5,671 nt of DNA from Planctomycetota bacterium (GTDB lineage: Bacteria > Planctomycetota > PUPC01 > DSUN01), in contig VGYW01000506.1 of the NCBI GenBank assembly GCA_016872875.1, positions 1 to 5,671 of the forward strand, given 5' to 3'. How positions within the stretch are numbered: the stretch's first letter is position 1; the number at the start of each line of letters is the position of its first letter. Of this stretch, positions 1 through 5,634 are shown piece by piece. The notes below the pieces were generated by a model that worked only from the letters and a program-made list of their open reading frames with translations, made no database searches and was not told where the DNA came from. The position numbers were made by a program, and so were the translations under genes.

Positions 1-2244
1 GGGTTGGCCGTGATGGACGGCGGGAACCTGGCCTACCACAACAACTTCATCCACAGCGTCCAGTCGCGGGGCAGCGAGCCTTACATCGAGGTCGAGCTCG
101 GCAGGCCGCTCACGGAGGCGCCGGCGGCGCCTTCCGTCAAGGCCGAGCCAGCGCCCGACAAGGCTCACCTCGCCAGCGGCGCGCTGCGCCTCACGATTGC
201 TGAGTCGAAAGGTGTCTTCTGCTGGCGGATCACGCTGAACGGCAAGCCGGTCGAGCGCTGGCGGGTGAAGCACCCCGACCCGAAAGGCCCGACGACCATA
301 GTGCTCGAAGACCTGCCGCCGTCGGAGAAGTGCGACATCGAGGTCGTCGCCCTCTCCCCCGGCGGCGCGGCCTCGCCCGCCGAGAAGCTCTCGGCTGCCG
401 CGTCTCCCGCTCTGGCCGCCGCGCCCGCGCTCGGCAAGCTCCAGACGCCGGCGGTCGCCGTCCCCCCTCCTCCGCGCCCCAAGGCGCGGATGCATGCCTG
501 GGCCGCGCCTCCCCTTGTGAAGATAGGCCCCGAAAAAGCCCAGGCCATGTTCGACGACATGCTCTACCCCGACCACAATGCCGTCTGGGACGGCAAGACC
601 GTTTGCCTCTTCGGCGCCCGCGGTGAAACGGTCTCGTTCCAGATCTGCATCGAGAGCGGCGGGGCCGAGCCGCTGGCTCACGTGCAGATCATACCGCAGG
701 AGATGAAGAGCAAAGAAGGCAAAATGATTGGCGGCAAAATGATAGAGCTGTTCAAGAATTGGTATGCGAAGAATGGCAAGGGCCAGTGGCAGCCCGCCTA
801 CTGCGTGCCGCTGCCCACCGGCGCGCCCTTCGACATCCCCGACACCGTGAGGAAGCTGCCCAACCAGCAGAACCAGACCGTGACCGTGGACATCTACGTG
901 CCCAAGGACGCCTCGCCCGGCGCCTACGCAGGCGGCTTCCTGGTCGAGGCGGATGGCGTCGAGCCGCCGCTCAAGCTGCCCGTGGAGCTGACGGTCTACG
1001 ATTTCGTGCTGCCCGACCGGCTGAGCTTCGTGCCCGAGCTGAACGCCTATCGGATTCCGCCCAACGCCCACGACTTCTATCGCCTCGCCCACGAGCACCG
1101 CTGCGTGCTCAACTGCTGGACCCATCGCCCCCGCCTCACGGGCGCGGGGAAGGACATCCAGGTGGACTGGGCCGACTACGACCGCCAGGCGGGGCCGCTC
1201 ATCAGCGGCGAGGCATTCGAGAACTGCCGCCGCGCCGCCGCGCCCGTCGAAGCCATGTACCTCCCCTACGACGATAGCTGGCCCACCCCACTCTCGAAGC
1301 AGACCTACAACTATCAGGGCCACTGGCCCACCAAGGGCGAGCCCAACAAGTGGATCATCGAGCACTACATGAAGGCGCCCTATATCGGCGACGCCCTCTC
1401 GCAGGACTACAAGGACGCCTTCCTCGCCGTCCAGCGCCAGTTCATCGAGCACTTCAAGGAACGCGGCTGGGACAAGACGGAGATGCAGTGCTTCTACGGC
1501 GGCAAGAACACCCACCGCACCCAATACGGCTCGAATATGTGGTGGACCACCGACGAGCCTTACCACTGGGACGACTGGCTGGCGCTCCAGTTCTTCTGCC
1601 GCCTCTGGACCCAGGGCCGCGGCGACGCCCCCCGGAGCGTCTGGGCCTCTCGCGGCGACATCTCGCGCCCCATGTGGCAGGGGCGCGTCATGGACCGCAT
1701 CCTCGACTGCGTGTATATCGGCGGGTTCAACGACGCGAACGCCCCTCGCCGCTGCCGCATCCTGGCCGAGGACACGGGCGTTGACATCCGCGCCTACGGC
1801 GGCGCCAGCCGCGACACCGAGAGCAACACCGCCTCGGTGGTCATGCTCCTGAGCATGTGGACGAACGGCGCCAACGCCCACCTCCCCTGGCAGACCCTCG
1901 GCGACGAATCCGCCCTCGACACCAACGACAAGGGCGCGGGCGGCGGAAACGCACTACTCGTCCCCGCCAAGCGCCTCAACCAGACCGTCGTGGCCGACAT
2001 GCGGGTCAAGGCCTTCCGCGACGGCCAGCAGCTCGTCGAATACCTCGTCGAACTGGGCAAGCGCTACAAGCTCAACCGCGAGCAGCTCAAGGCCATGGTC
2101 CACGGCGCCATCGCCATCGAGACCGGCCGCGTGGCCGGCGCGGGGGCCGACAACGCCGACGCCCTCATCTTCGGCTCGGTCAAGGCCTGGCAGCTCGCTG
2201 CCCTGCGCCGCGCCGTGGCCGAGCTGATCGTGAAGAAGTCGTGA
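1..2244 (+). CDS. GH123/DUF4091-like glycoside hydrolase-domain protein, 5'-truncated by the window edge
   Basis: At least 746 residues are visible, numbered here from the TTG at 4. The frame is open to base 1, and neither a signal peptide nor a ribosome-binding site precedes it, so the true start is upstream. Residues 1-37 look like the tail of another domain ('EPYIEVEL' resembles the last strand of DNRLRE/CBM96-type modules; weak). Residues ~55-125 look like a fibronectin-III-type beta sandwich. Residues ~128-160 are an Ala/Pro-rich linker with four prolines in a row. Residues ~165-335 resemble the GH123 N-terminal domain: 'ELFKNWY', then 'NQTVTVDIYVPKDASPGAYAGG' split around V295-P300 and G306-F312. 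From ~340 follows a probable barrel with 'TTDEP' at D517-E518; GH123 enzymes use an Asp-Glu pair in substrate-assisted hydrolysis of beta-N-acetylgalactosaminides. 'NGANAHLPWQ' and a later 'LLVPAKR' resemble the DUF4091 C-terminal signature. Family assignment is moderately secure; catalytic activity and substrate are inferred. It is probably exported. The stop is TGA at 2242-2244. Confidence 0.6.
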   Translation, partial: GLAVMDGGNLAYHNNFIHSVQSRGSEPYIEVELGRPLTEAPAAPSVKAEPAPDKAHLASGALRLTIAESKGVFCWRITLNGKPVERWRVKHPDPKGPTTIVLEDLPPSEKCDIEVVALSPGGAASPAEKLSAAASPALAAAPALGKLQTPAVAVPPPPRPKARMHAWAAPPLVKIGPEKAQAMFDDMLYPDHNAVWDGKTVCLFGARGETVSFQICIESGGAEPLAHVQIIPQEMKSKEGKMIGGKMIELFKNWYAKNGKGQWQPAYCVPLPTGAPFDIPDTVRKLPNQQNQTVTVDIYVPKDASPGAYAGGFLVEADGVEPPLKLPVELTVYDFVLPDRLSFVPELNAYRIPPNAHDFYRLAHEHRCVLNCWTHRPRLTGAGKDIQVDWADYDRQAGPLISGEAFENCRRAAAPVEAMYLPYDDSWPTPLSKQTYNYQGHWPTKGEPNKWIIEHYMKAPYIGDALSQDYKDAFLAVQRQFIEHFKERGWDKTEMQCFYGGKNTHRTQYGSNMWWTTDEPYHWDDWLALQFFCRLWTQGRGDAPRSVWASRGDISRPMWQGRVMDRILDCVYIGGFNDANAPRRCRILAEDTGVDIRAYGGASRDTESNTASVVMLLSMWTNGANAHLPWQTLGDESALDTNDKGAGGGNALLVPAKRLNQTVVADMRVKAFRDGQQLVEYLVELGKRYKLNREQLKAMVHGAIAIETGRVAGAGADNADALIFGSVKAWQLAALRRAVAELIVKKS

Positions 2245-2253
2245 AGGAAAGCT

Positions 2254-2335
2254 GCGAGCGGCGAGCTTCGAGCCGCGAGCCTCGGAATCCCGAAGCTTGA
2301 AGCTCGTGGCTCGCGGCTCGCGGCTCGCGGCTCGC
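2254..2335. repeat. Long imperfect inverted repeat (stem-loop) between the GH123-like gene and the sigma gene
   Basis: The left arm 2254-2281 pairs with the right arm 2308-2335 at 25 of 28 positions: 13 bp (2269-2281 with 2308-2320), two mismatches, 6 bp, one mismatch, 6 bp. The loop is 2282-2307 and contains its own small hairpin (TCGG 2282-2285 with CCGA 2290-2293). The right arm is made of 7-nt units, so the left arm can also pair in slipped registers. The stem begins 10 bases after the GH123-like stop, so it could protect a 3' end or weaken read-through. No T-run follows, so it is not a classical intrinsic terminator. It could equally be a mobile or self-spreading intergenic repeat. Confidence 0.75.
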
Positions 2336-2336
2336 G
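2302..2336. repeat. 7-nt tandem repeat, five units (GCTCGCG)
   Basis: Five consecutive 7-nt units are read directly: GCTCGTG at 2302-2308, then four exact GCTCGCG copies at 2309-2336, ending in AGCC. The same motif in reverse complement (CGCGAGC or a close variant) recurs in 2254-2281. The array forms the right arm of the stem-loop. It ends 18 bases before the chosen sigma-factor start, so a change in copy number would alter the leader length and the fold near the ribosome-binding site. Copy-number variation is inferred, not seen. Confidence 0.8.
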
Positions 2337-2340
2337 AGCC

Positions 2341-2346
2341 AGGGGG
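2341..2346 (+). promoter_or_regulatory. Ribosome-binding site that decides the sigma-factor start
   Basis: The purine run AGGGGG at 2341-2346 (one more G follows) resembles AGGAGG with one change. It lies 8 bases before the GTG at 2355 but only 2 bases before the in-frame TTG at 2349. The spacing favours GTG 2355 as the start. The site lies directly after the GC-rich stem-loop, so its accessibility may depend on that fold. Confidence 0.55.
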
Positions 2347-2354
2347 GCTTGTCC

Positions 2355-2972
2355 GTGCCCAGGGATGACCCTCGTGACGACGCAAGCCTGGTGGACGCCA
2401 TCAACCGCGGCGACGCCGCGGCCTTCGAGGCGCTCTACTATCGCTACCGCGACTGGGTGGCCCGCCTCGCCCGCCGCTTCACGGGCAACGAGGCCGACGC
2501 CCTCGACGTGCTCCAGGAGACGTTCACCTACCTTCTGGGCAAGTTCCCCGGCTTCCGCCTCACCGCCCGCATGACCACCTTCCTGTATCCCGCCGTCAAG
2601 CACCTCGCGCTTGGCGCACGCTCGAAGGGGCGGCATCGGCGCGATCGGTCGGATCGGTCGGATCCGTCGAATGAATCGAGTGAATCGAATCAATCGAATC
2701 AATCGAATCTGCGCGGCAATGAGCCCCTCGACCAGCTCCCCGCGCCCCCAGCCCAGGAGCCCGCCGCCTCGCGCGCCGAGCTCGCCGCCGTCATGGCCGC
2801 CCTGCCCGAGGCCCAGCGTGAGGTCGTCCTGATGCGCTTCGTGGACGACATGGCCCTTGCCGAGATCGCCGAGGCCCTCGCCATCCCCGTCGGCACCGTC
2901 AAGTCCAGGCTCCACAACGCCTTACAAACCCTTCGGCACGACGAGCGCACCCGCCGCTACTTCTGCGGCTGA
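2355..2972 (+). CDS. ECF-family RNA polymerase sigma factor with a low-complexity interdomain linker
   Basis: Translation from GTG 2355 gives 205 residues, a normal to slightly long size for an ECF (group 4) sigma factor. TTG 2349 would add two residues but is badly spaced from the ribosome-binding site. Sigma region 2 spans ~10-95: 'LVDAINRGDAAAFEALYYRY', then 'DVLQETFTYLLGKFPGF' (the core-polymerase-binding helix), then 'MTTFLYPAVKHLALGARSKG' where the -10-recognising segment lies. Sigma region 4 spans ~142-195: 'LPEAQREVVLMRFVDDMALAEIAE' split as helices, with the recognition helix 'GTVKSRLHNALQTLR' (180-194), typical of -35 binding. Between them, residues 97-117 are seven X-X-Ser tripeptides (DRS, DRS, DPS, NES, SES, NQS, NQS) encoded by a 9-nt tandem repeat, followed by a Pro/Ala-rich stretch. 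No anti-sigma factor, zinc-binding anti-sigma motif or C-terminal extension is visible, so its signal is unknown. The next gene is convergent, and the upstream gene is on the same strand beyond a 110-base repeat-filled spacer. The sigma assignment is secure; the regulon is unknown. Confidence 0.9.
   Translation: MPRDDPRDDASLVDAINRGDAAAFEALYYRYRDWVARLARRFTGNEADALDVLQETFTYLLGKFPGFRLTARMTTFLYPAVKHLALGARSKGRHRRDRSDRSDPSNESSESNQSNQSNLRGNEPLDQLPAPPAQEPAASRAELAAVMAALPEAQREVVLMRFVDDMALAEIAEALAIPVGTVKSRLHNALQTLRHDERTRRYFCG
2643..2705. repeat. 9-nt tandem repeat (seven units) inside the sigma-factor coding sequence
   Basis: Seven contiguous 9-nt units run from 2643 to 2705: GATCGGTCG twice, GATCCGTCG, AATGAATCG, AGTGAATCG, AATCAATCG twice, then a partial AATC. 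Every unit ends in TCG (Ser), and the unit is exactly three codons, so gain or loss of units keeps the frame. The array grades from G/C-rich at the left to A/T-rich at the right, and its A/T-rich end differs in composition from the surrounding coding sequence. It encodes a flexible polar linker between sigma2 and sigma4. It looks like an intergenic-type simple repeat that arose or was inserted in frame. Confidence 0.9.
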
Positions 2973-2990
2973 TAGCATCCACCTGAATGG

Positions 2991-5309
2991 CTACTTGGCG
3001 AGCTTGGCGGAGACGTGTTTGTGGATTTCCTCGGCGCGGCGGATGAGGCGGCGGTCGTTGGAGGTCTGGAGGACCTTTTCGAGCGCGGCCTTGACGTCCT
3101 TGGGATGGGTGTCGCGGAGCCTGTCGGCGATGGCGACGGCGGCGGCGGCGGCCTCGCCCGCGACGTCCTTGTCGTCGAGGCAGGGGAGGACGATGTTGAG
3201 GGCTTCGATGGCGCGGACCTCGCCGAGGCCGGCGAGGGCCTGGCGGCGCTCGTCGGGCCTCGTGGCGAGCTTCATGGCCTCCTGGTGCATGGCGATGGCT
3301 TCCTGGGGCGCGCGCGGGGCGACGAGGCCGGCGAGGCGGACGTAGCCGCGGAGTGCGAGGATGCGGAAGTTGGGCTCGGGCGCGCCCTTGGCGAGACCGA
3401 GGAGGTCGGGCGCGGCGGCGGAGGCGGGCCAGTCAACCAGGGCGCGGACGGCGGCCTCGCGGAGCGCCTTGTCCTGCTCGTCGAGCGCTGTGCGGACGAG
3501 CGGCAGGGCCTTGTCGAGCACGGGGAGCTTGGGCTCGCGCGCGCGGTCCTGCGGGGTGGCCACGCGGACGAGTGCCTGGAGCGCCGCGATCCGCCGGGCG
3601 GGCTCCTTCGAGCTCTCGAAGAGGTCGAGCAACAGGTCGGCAGCCGAGGCGTCGGGCCAGTTGAAGAGGGCGCGGACCGCGGCGTCGCCCAGGTCGGCGT
3701 TGGCGCTCTTGAGGGCGGCCTGGACGGCCTCCATGGCCTTCGGGCCGCCGAGCCTGCCGAGGAGCGGGAGCACGGCGGCCTTGTCGGCGTCGGCGGCATT
3801 CGCGATGGCTGAGAGGACGGGTTCGGCCTGCTTGTCCTTTTCGGGGACTTGCTGGCAGACGCGGCCGATGGCCTTCTCGGCGTCGTCGCGCTCGCGGCCC
3901 TTGTCGGCCTTGAGGAGGGCCTTGACCATCGCGGGCACGTCCTTCGGCCCGGCGAGGCGTCCGAGTGCGGCCATAGCGCGGCTGCGGAGGGCGGGGTCGG
4001 CGCCCGCAGCCTCCTCAAGGAGTGCGGGCACGGCGGCGGCCATGCCGCGGGCTTCGATGAGGGCGATGAGCTCGCCGCGCTTGCGGGCGTCCTTCTCGGC
4101 CTGCATGGCGGCGAGAATCTTCTCGTTGACCCCGTCGCCGTGGACGGCGGCGAGGCTTCGGCGGGCGGTGTCGCCGGCGGCTCCTGGGGTGAAGCTTGTC
4201 TCGATGAGCATGGGGACGACCGAGGCGTCGCCGAGGCTGCCGAGTGCGCGGAGGCCGGCGAGCTTGAGCTCTTCGTCTTGGCTTTTTGTGGCTTCCAGTG
4301 CGGCGGGCAGAGCCGCCTTGTCGCGCTTGGCGGCGAGGGCATCGAGGAGGAGAATCTGGCCGCCAGTTGGCACGTTCGGGAGGCCGGCCACGAGCGCCTT
4401 GAGCGGGTCGCCTGAGAGCGCAGCCACGTGGCCCGCGGCGACGGCGCGGGCGTCGGGGTCGTCACCCGCGAGCAATTCGAGGACCTTCGCCGCCGCCTGG
4501 CCGCCCGAGGCATTCAGGATGCCCTGGAGTGCGCTCAGGCGGACGGCGCGGGTCTCGTCCTTGCTGTAGAGGTCCTTGTAGATGGCCATCGCCTCGTCGG
4601 GCTTGCCTGCCTTGAGGAAAGCGTCGGCGCAGGCGCAGAGGGCGTCGCAGACGCGGAGGCGTGCGTCGCCCTTGGCGCCGCCGCGAGCGGCGGCGAGCGC
4701 CTTGGCGGCGTCGGGGGTGGCGAGCTTGCCGAGCGCCCGGGCGGCGGCGGCCGCGGCGTTGGCGTTCCCAAGCTCCTTGGCGATGGCGGCCGTGGCCGCG
4801 GCGTCGGCGCGATAGGCCAGGGCGTTGAGGAGAGCGACCTTCAGGGCGGGGTCCTGTGCGGCGGCGAGCTTGGCGGCGAGGGCCGCCGTGGCGCTGGGAT
4901 CGGAGTTGTTCGCCAGGCAGCGGATGGCGGCGTCGCTGAGGTGGGGGTCCTGGTCGCCCACGAGCCTGGCGACGGGTTCGACGCACTCGGCGCGGCCGAT
5001 GATCTGGAGTTGCTTGAGGAGCCAGATGCGCGCGGCGGGGGCCACGTCGGGGCCGAGCTTGGCGGCCATCGCCTGGCAGGCCTCGGTGCGGCGGGCGTCG
5101 TTGCCGGGCGCGCCGGCGTCGTAGCAGAGCCGCTGCCAGTCTTGTTGGCCCTTCTGGCGGTCCGGGATATTTTCGGCGCCCATGCTCGGCAGGAGGGCGT
5201 CGAGGACCTCCTTGAGGGGCTTCTCAGGCGGCTTCTCCTTCTCCGCGGCGAGGGCCGCGCCCGCCATCAAGGCCATCAGGCCCGCCCCGAACACCCGCAA
5301 GCTGTTCAT
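2991..5309 (-). CDS. Exported HEAT-repeat protein
   Basis: The protein has 772 residues. ATG at 5309-5307 is supported by GAGGAG 7 bases upstream and by a signal peptide directly after it: basic R5, a hydrophobic core ~6-20, and probable cleavage after A21 or A22 ('GAALA-AEKEK'). No lipobox cysteine is present, so it is probably periplasmic or secreted. After a charged Lys/Pro segment (~23-35), most of the chain from ~95 to the end is alanine-rich helical pairs of HEAT/armadillo type, such as 'ALRALGSLGDASVVPMLIE' and 'ALGRLAGPKDVPAMVKALL'. A short TPR-like stretch ('DEAMAIYKDLY') lies near 237-248. Two related modules with a 76-residue period centre on W551 ('VRALFNWP') and W627 ('VRALVDWP'); the second ends in 'ALRGYVRLAGL', a pattern I recall from many planctomycete HEAT proteins, where DUF1080 or haem-binding domains can accompany it. 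No such domain or catalytic motif is seen here, so it is most likely a protein-binding scaffold. It converges on the sigma gene with an 18-base gap (2973-2990) and no visible terminator. Confidence 0.88.
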   Translation of the reverse strand: MNSLRVFGAGLMALMAGAALAAEKEKPPEKPLKEVLDALLPSMGAENIPDRQKGQQDWQRLCYDAGAPGNDARRTEACQAMAAKLGPDVAPAARIWLLKQLQIIGRAECVEPVARLVGDQDPHLSDAAIRCLANNSDPSATAALAAKLAAAQDPALKVALLNALAYRADAAATAAIAKELGNANAAAAAARALGKLATPDAAKALAAARGGAKGDARLRVCDALCACADAFLKAGKPDEAMAIYKDLYSKDETRAVRLSALQGILNASGGQAAAKVLELLAGDDPDARAVAAGHVAALSGDPLKALVAGLPNVPTGGQILLLDALAAKRDKAALPAALEATKSQDEELKLAGLRALGSLGDASVVPMLIETSFTPGAAGDTARRSLAAVHGDGVNEKILAAMQAEKDARKRGELIALIEARGMAAAVPALLEEAAGADPALRSRAMAALGRLAGPKDVPAMVKALLKADKGRERDDAEKAIGRVCQQVPEKDKQAEPVLSAIANAADADKAAVLPLLGRLGGPKAMEAVQAALKSANADLGDAAVRALFNWPDASAADLLLDLFESSKEPARRIAALQALVRVATPQDRAREPKLPVLDKALPLVRTALDEQDKALREAAVRALVDWPASAAAPDLLGLAKGAPEPNFRILALRGYVRLAGLVAPRAPQEAIAMHQEAMKLATRPDERRQALAGLGEVRAIEALNIVLPCLDDKDVAGEAAAAAVAIADRLRDTHPKDVKAALEKVLQTSNDRRLIRRAEEIHKHVSAKLAK

Positions 5310-5316
5310 CGTGTCG

Positions 5317-5322
5317 CTCCTC
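5317..5322 (-). promoter_or_regulatory. Shine-Dalgarno of the HEAT-repeat gene
   Basis: CTCCTC on the plus strand reads GAGGAG on the minus strand, 7 bases before the ATG at 5309. Both match and spacing are close to ideal. Together with the signal peptide they fix this start. Confidence 0.8.
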
Positions 5323-5371
5323 GAAAGGCGCCGCGTTCAGTTCCTCCGGCCTCTGCACCCGATGGGAGGGG

Positions 5372-5400
5372 ATTCTACAACACTTCGGCCACCTGTTCAA
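5372..5400 (-). promoter_or_regulatory. Sigma70-like promoter for the HEAT-repeat gene
   Basis: On the minus strand, TTGAAC (5400-5395; four of six bases match TTGACA) is followed after exactly 17 bases by TAGAAT (5377-5372; five of six match TATAAT). Transcription would start near 5365, giving a leader of about 55 bases that contains the GAGGAG ribosome-binding site. Both boxes are A/T-richer than the surroundings. The match suggests housekeeping-type expression; regulation by the neighbouring ECF sigma factor is not indicated by this sequence. Confidence 0.6.
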
Positions 5401-5444
5401 GAGGGCCGCAAGCGGGGAGTATGGCCCCCAATTCTGGTAAGGTC

Positions 5445-5482
5445 CTTCGGCGCCGAAGCTCCGAACGGAGCGTGCTATAGCA
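5445..5482. repeat. Cluster of three short perfect palindromes
   Basis: Three palindromes lie next to each other: CTTCGGCGCCGAAG at 5445-5458 (14 bases, perfect), GCTCCG-AA-CGGAGC at 5458-5471 (6-bp stem, 2-base loop), and TGCTATAGCA at 5473-5482 (10 bases, perfect). They lead directly into the hairpin that starts at 5484. They may be part of the same REP-like element, or protein-binding or folding sites. They lie upstream of the HEAT promoter relative to its direction of transcription. Confidence 0.6.
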
Positions 5483-5483
5483 G

Positions 5484-5634
5484 CCCAGGGCGAAGCCCTG
5501 GGACAGGCGAACGGCCAGATTTAGCCCTGTAGGGGCGTACTACCCGCCCTGGGCAGGATGTGGCGCCCGGAGCCGCATAGTACGCCCTTTCAGGGCTGGC
5601 CTACCTACCGCCCCCTTCCCAGGGCTTCGCCCTG
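5484..5634. repeat. REP-like composite element: nested inverted repeats with terminal hairpins
   Basis: The left end is a perfect hairpin: CCCAGGGC 5484-5491, loop GAA, GCCCTGGG 5495-5502. The right end, 5618-5634, carries the same 17-base sequence in the opposite orientation and is itself a hairpin (CAGGGC 5620-5625, loop TTC, GCCCTG 5629-5634). Inside these, 5523-5542 pairs with 5578-5597 at 18 of 20 positions around a 35-base loop; that loop contains another GCCCTGGG core at 5546-5553. This nested layout resembles paired REP/BIME sequences, which in other bacteria are spread by RAYT (Y1-type) transposases. No transposase gene lies in the window. The region has no convincing coding sequence. 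TTTAGCC at 5520-5526 recurs at 5665-5671, so another copy may start at the window edge. Confidence 0.7.

Noticed and set aside
4..6. TTG at 4 as the genuine start of the GH123-like gene
   Set aside because: The frame is open to base 1, there is no room to see a ribosome-binding site, no signal peptide follows, and the first residues look like the end of another domain; the gene most likely begins upstream.
2254..2340. Intrinsic (Rho-independent) terminator after the GH123-like gene
   Set aside because: The stem is strong but is followed by AGCCAGGGGGGCTTGTCC with no run of T, so it is reported as an inverted repeat of unknown role.
2643..2705. CRISPR-like array or spacer arrangement
   Set aside because: Units are only 9 nt with no spacers between them; this is a simple tandem repeat.
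2064..2915. Minus-strand open frame (283 codons) opposite the GH123-like 3' end and the sigma gene
   Set aside because: It runs through the stem-loop and the 9-nt repeat, giving an 'IRLIRFTRFIRRIRPIRPI'-type artefact, and overlaps two well-supported plus-strand genes.
3361..4569. Long plus-strand open frame (402 codons) opposite the HEAT-repeat gene
   Set aside because: It is a shadow of the G/C-rich minus-strand gene: Ala/Ser/Arg low-complexity translation, no recognisable domain and no ribosome-binding site, whereas the minus-strand gene has a signal peptide, promoter and HEAT repeats.
4428..5480. Long plus-strand open frame (350 codons) crossing the HEAT-gene start and promoter
   Set aside because: Gly/Ala/Val-rich antisense translation that runs through the opposite gene's ribosome-binding site and promoter and ends in palindromic repeats; there is no sign of a real protein.
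5182..5532. Plus-strand open frame (116 codons) reaching into the repeat region
   Set aside because: It lies partly opposite the HEAT signal-peptide region and partly in palindromes; the translation is Arg/Pro/Gly-rich with no domain, and such frames across REP-like repeats are commonly over-called.
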